Below are positions 61,221 through 64,000 of a stretch of 64,000 bases of DNA, piece after piece. The translations under genes were made by a program, and so were the position numbers. This stretch comes from Saprospiraceae bacterium (GTDB taxonomy: Bacteria; Bacteroidota; Bacteroidia; Chitinophagales; Saprospiraceae). The stretch covers positions 1-64,000 of the forward strand of contig JADKKF010000004.1 in assembly GCA_016720635.1 (NCBI GenBank). Direction: 5' to 3'. Positions within the stretch are counted from its first letter, which is position 1, and the number at the start of each line of letters is the position of its first letter. The notes under the pieces were generated by a model. The model saw nothing but the letters and a program-made list of their open reading frames with translations. It did not search any database and was not told the origin of the DNA.

Positions 61221-63362
61221 TCAGCTGATACAGCTTCCATTAGCCCAACCTTCAGGTGGTGACATCATCCCTAGAGCTCCTTCGTGATTTTCAGCCATCA
61301 AGATCATGCCATTGGACTCTATACCTTTGATTTTTCTCGGGGCCAAATTCACCAGTACCATCACTTGGCGACCAATCAATTCTTCTGGGTTGAAGTGCTG
61401 AGATATACCGGACACGATGGTTCGCTCTTCGAATCCAATATCCACTTTGAGTTGGAGTAGTTTGTCCGCATTGGGTACTTTTGCAGCTTCGAGGATGGTT
61501 CCAGTGCGGATATCCATTTTACTAAAATCCTCAAATTGTATGGTTTCTTTCACGGGTTTATGATTTTTGGATGTAGCTTGAGATTGGGCAGAAGCGGTTG
61601 CCAATTTGCGTATTTGTATATCAATCATTTCGTCTGGAATGCGCGAAAACAAGTGTACTGGCTCCCCTATTTGGTGACCAGACTTCAAGATAAGCCTTCC
61701 ATCGGCAAGTTTATTTTGCATGTCCACGAGTTCTCTATGATCCTTGAATGCAGGCATATTAAGCATCGTTCGCAACTTGTCACTTGTAAAAGGTAGAAAT
61801 GGTCTCATCGCCACTGATAAAGCAGCCACTATTTGACCACACAGTGCCATACAAGCTTTTACCTTGGCTGGATCTTCCTTTTCTATCTTCCAAGGCTCGT
61901 TCGCTTGCAGGATCTGATTACCCCATGACGAAATGTCCATAAGCCATTTGAGCCCTCCTCGAAAATTGTACTCCCAGATACAAGTATTCATCTCATACAC
62001 CTTGTCGAAAAGCTCCATCAATTCGGCATCAACAAAGGTCGGAAGTCCGCTTTGATCCGCAGCTTCGATTTCAGTATCTTCGTCGAATTTTGGTATTTTT
62101 CCCTTATAATATTTATTGATCAACACCATAACGCGCTGGACGAAATTCGCCAGATTGTTCACCAATTCATTGTTCACCAGTTCTTGAAATCCTTTCCATG
62201 TGAACTCGCTGTCCTTTTGTTCTGGCATGTTTTTAATCATTACATACCGAAGAGCATCTTGCATTTCTGGAAAATCCTCCAAATATTCGTGCGCCCAGAC
62301 AGCCCAACCTTTTGAGGTCGATATCTTCCTTCCTTCCAAATTCATGAACTGGTTGGCAGGCACATTTTTAGGTAAAATATACCCTCCATGCGCTTTCAAT
62401 ATCGATGGAAAAATCAAGCAGTGAAATACGATATTGTCCTTGCCTATAAAATGCAACAACCCAGTATCTTCGTCTTGCCAATACTTTTTCCAATCCTTAC
62501 CGTTATCCTTGGCCCACTGCTTGGTCGCGGAGATATAGCCTATCGGCGCATCCAACCAAACATATAGTTTCTTCCCTTCGTGTCCTGGTATTTCTTTAGG
62601 GACATCGACCCCCCAATCGAGATCTCTCGTCATGGCTCTGGGCTGCAATCCACTGTCAAGCCACGAATTGCATTGACCCGTTACGTGATCCTTCCAAAAC
62701 TCTGGCTCATGCTGCTCTACCCCATTTATGATACCTTGGTTTATCCATTCCCTCAGCCACGCTTCGTGCTTTTCTAAAGGAAGATACCAGTGTGTCGTGG
62801 ATTTAAGTATGGGCTTTTCGCCCGAAAGGGTCGATCTAGGATTGATCAAATCCAGAGGGCTCAAACTCGACCCACAGCGCTCACATTGATCGCCATAAGC
62901 CTCTTCGTTTTGACATTTTGGACAGGTTCCTATGATGTATCTATCCGCTAAGAATTGACCGAATTTTTCATCGTAATACTGCTCTGATTGCTTTTGGATG
63001 AACTCCCCTTTTTGCCACAATGTCTTGAAAAACTCCTGCGAAGTCTCGTGGTGAATGGCTGAACTCGTCCTATGATATATGTCGAAGGAAATCCCTAATT
63101 TGCGGAATGTATCCTCGAATGACGCGTGATATTTGTCGATAATTTCTTGCGGTGTTTTGCCTTCTTTCGCAGCCTTCATCGTAATGGCAGCTCCGTGTTC
63201 ATCCGACCCGCAGACGAAGAGTACCTCCTTGCCATTGAGCCTTAAAAACCGCACATAAATATCCGCTGGCAGATATGCTCCCGCCAAGTGTCCGATATGC
63301 AGCGGTCCATTTGCATAAGGCAATGCTGCAGTAATCAAAAAGCGCTTCGGAAGTTTCAGCAT
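61221..63362 (-). CDS. metG: Methionine-tRNA ligase
   Basis: 713 residues, the usual long form. HIGH at 22-25, zinc knuckle C147-x2-C150-x9-C160-x2-C163, KISTSKG (346-352) as the KMSKS loop, and a C-terminal tRNA-binding domain (about 605-713; FSKMDIRTGTILEAAKVPNADKLL, MVLVNLAPRKIKGIESNGMIL). It charges tRNA-Met in the cytosol. The ATG at 63362 is preceded by a -7-like element at 63393-63400. Confidence 0.97.
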   Translation of the reverse strand: MLKLPKRFLITAALPYANGPLHIGHLAGAYLPADIYVRFLRLNGKEVLFVCGSDEHGAAITMKAAKEGKTPQEIIDKYHASFEDTFRKLGISFDIYHRTSSAIHHETSQEFFKTLWQKGEFIQKQSEQYYDEKFGQFLADRYIIGTCPKCQNEEAYGDQCERCGSSLSPLDLINPRSTLSGEKPILKSTTHWYLPLEKHEAWLREWINQGIINGVEQHEPEFWKDHVTGQCNSWLDSGLQPRAMTRDLDWGVDVPKEIPGHEGKKLYVWLDAPIGYISATKQWAKDNGKDWKKYWQDEDTGLLHFIGKDNIVFHCLIFPSILKAHGGYILPKNVPANQFMNLEGRKISTSKGWAVWAHEYLEDFPEMQDALRYVMIKNMPEQKDSEFTWKGFQELVNNELVNNLANFVQRVMVLINKYYKGKIPKFDEDTEIEAADQSGLPTFVDAELMELFDKVYEMNTCIWEYNFRGGLKWLMDISSWGNQILQANEPWKIEKEDPAKVKACMALCGQIVAALSVAMRPFLPFTSDKLRTMLNMPAFKDHRELVDMQNKLADGRLILKSGHQIGEPVHLFSRIPDEMIDIQIRKLATASAQSQATSKNHKPVKETIQFEDFSKMDIRTGTILEAAKVPNADKLLQLKVDIGFEERTIVSGISQHFNPEELIGRQVMVLVNLAPRKIKGIESNGMILMAENHEGALGMMSPPEGWANGSCIS

Positions 63363-63392
63363 GAACGATTAACGGGTGTTTTGATATGAGTG

Positions 63393-63400
63393 CAAATATA
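63393..63400 (-). promoter_or_regulatory. Candidate -7 element of metG
   Basis: TATATTTG on the minus strand matches TAnnTTTG, 31 nt before the start codon. A TTG lies 25 nt further upstream, slightly beyond the usual spacing. Confidence 0.35.
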
Positions 63401-63574
63401 GACATTTTTTATATTTAAAAAAATACAATATGAATTATTGCTCCATATTTTCAAAATTTAATCCATTTAACCACTTTTTTTAATCCATTCTATGGCTAAT
63501 TTCGGCTGGGCATATGGCATCGAAACTGAAAATCACAGAAATCAATCTTACATCCTTCTCTTAAAGTTTATTTT

Positions 63575-63720
63575 GGGCGTCCCCCTCGCTCCGTCCTTTG
63601 GACTGGCTCGGGTCGCGACTTGCGTGGGTTCCGTCTCTCCTTAGTGTCGAGACTCTCGTCGCATCGGGGATGCTCGAGACCACTCCACCCGCTGACGCGC
63701 TGGGTAAAAGCCAGCACCCG
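63575..63720. repeat. Structured GC-rich intergenic repeat, copy C
   Basis: Begins GGGCGTCCCCC, then a hairpin GTCC-TTT-GGAC, a TCGGGTCGCGACTTGCGTGG part, TTCCGTCTC, a hairpin around CGAGACTC, GAGACCACTCCACCCGCTGACGCG, then CTGG ... CCAG. Same order of parts as A and B. It lies in the 452-bp spacer between metG and the next gene; the rest of the spacer is plain. Confidence 0.65.
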
Positions 63721-63814
63721 AGGGTACGGGCTTATATAAATATTATTAACTTCTTTATCTCAATTATTTCTTCATATAAAAGGTTCGGGTATGGTCATCA
63801 TAAGTAGGGTTTTC

Positions 63815-64000
63815 TTAATCAAGCTGCATACAATATAGATAATATCCATCTCCTAGATACAAAAGCCCTTTGTCTCGATCTATAGCCAAGGTCGATGAGC
63901 CAAAATTGGCTGTTGAATATCTATCAAATATAGTACGCTGCGGTGATAGATATGCGTGTTCCATCACAAATGTATCAAGATTGAATACAACCAATTCATG
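63815..64000 (-). CDS. C-terminal end of an unknown protein, cut by window edge
   Basis: The minus frame is open from the window end to a stop at 63815-63817, giving 61 residues. The sequence contains LAIDRDKGLLYLGDGYYLY, a strand pattern like the blades of beta-propeller or WD40/PQQ-like proteins, but too little is present to name a family. Confidence 0.55.
   Translation of the reverse strand, partial: HELVVFNLDTFVMEHAYLSPQRTIFDRYSTANFGSSTLAIDRDKGLLYLGDGYYLYCMQLD

Noticed and set aside
63598..63807. 69-residue frame in repeat copy C
   Set aside because: It is translation of the structured repeat.
1..64000. tRNA or rRNA genes
   Set aside because: No cloverleaf-like segments with GTTCGAATC-type T-arms were found outside coding DNA; a covariance-model search would be decisive.

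Overview
The window is a chromosomal stretch of an AT-rich, gliding/T9SS-type Bacteroidota, most likely from the Saprospiria or a nearby class. Several features support this. Bacteroidota-type promoter elements occur (TTTG, about 20 nt, then TAnnTTTG). There are secreted proteins with type IX secretion (T9SS) type A C-terminal sorting domains and a giant SprB-repeat protein ending in a gliding-motility-associated (type B) sorting domain. There is also a TonB-dependent receptor, and GC-rich structured repeats sit between genes. I see no rRNA, tRNA, CRISPR array, insertion sequence or prophage.

Layout. 1-2.3 kb: end of a DUF2971 gene and a DUF389 membrane protein. 2.4-6.7 kb (minus): a compact six-gene operon that looks like a nitric-oxide / Fe-S damage response (Ric, hemerythrin, DUF2249, haem-copper-oxidase-like membrane protein, SufT-like factor, Rrf2 regulator) behind a 20-bp palindrome. 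7-13.3 kb: GNAT acetyltransferase, a glucosyl-3-phosphoglycerate-synthase-like enzyme fused to a HAD phosphatase, a FadL-like outer-membrane protein, two unknowns and a YdeI-like protein. 13.3-15.7 kb: TetR regulator divergent from a SulP anion transporter. 15.9-18.1 kb: a TetR-SRPBCC-SRPBCC-DUF1330-like operon. 18.3-22.9 kb: pore-loop membrane proteins, an HxlR / DoxX / Old Yellow Enzyme locus with overlapping divergent promoters, and SRPBCC and VOC proteins. 23.2-31.7 kb: CorA, a GH39-like secreted glycosidase, a DUF3500 protein with HupE/UreJ, a VIT/CCC1 transporter, and small membrane proteins with a TSUP permease. 32.1-37.4 kb: FecA-like receptor, MntA/HepT toxin-antitoxin pair, DUF6428 protein with a Cys-rich tail, and a long GAPDH. 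37.7-41.1 kb: an outer-membrane barrel plus repeat protein split by one frameshift. 41.3-45.5 kb: peptide ABC binding protein and permeases with a c-type-cytochrome-like lipoprotein. 45.6-46.8 kb: M20 amidohydrolase. 47.2-59.3 kb: one giant secreted adhesin-like gene (about 4,000 codons) with 201-bp and 216-bp tandem repeats, read as three fragments because of frame breaks inside the repeats. 59.3-63.4 kb: membrane spermidine-synthase-like protein and MetG. The window ends inside another minus-strand gene.

The observations I rate highest are the GT81-HAD fusion, a family of structured GC-rich intergenic repeats (three clear copies and one possible inverted relative), the Ric/Rrf2 operon with its palindrome, and the giant repeat gene, whose frame breaks and one out-of-place 50-bp stretch need checking against raw reads.
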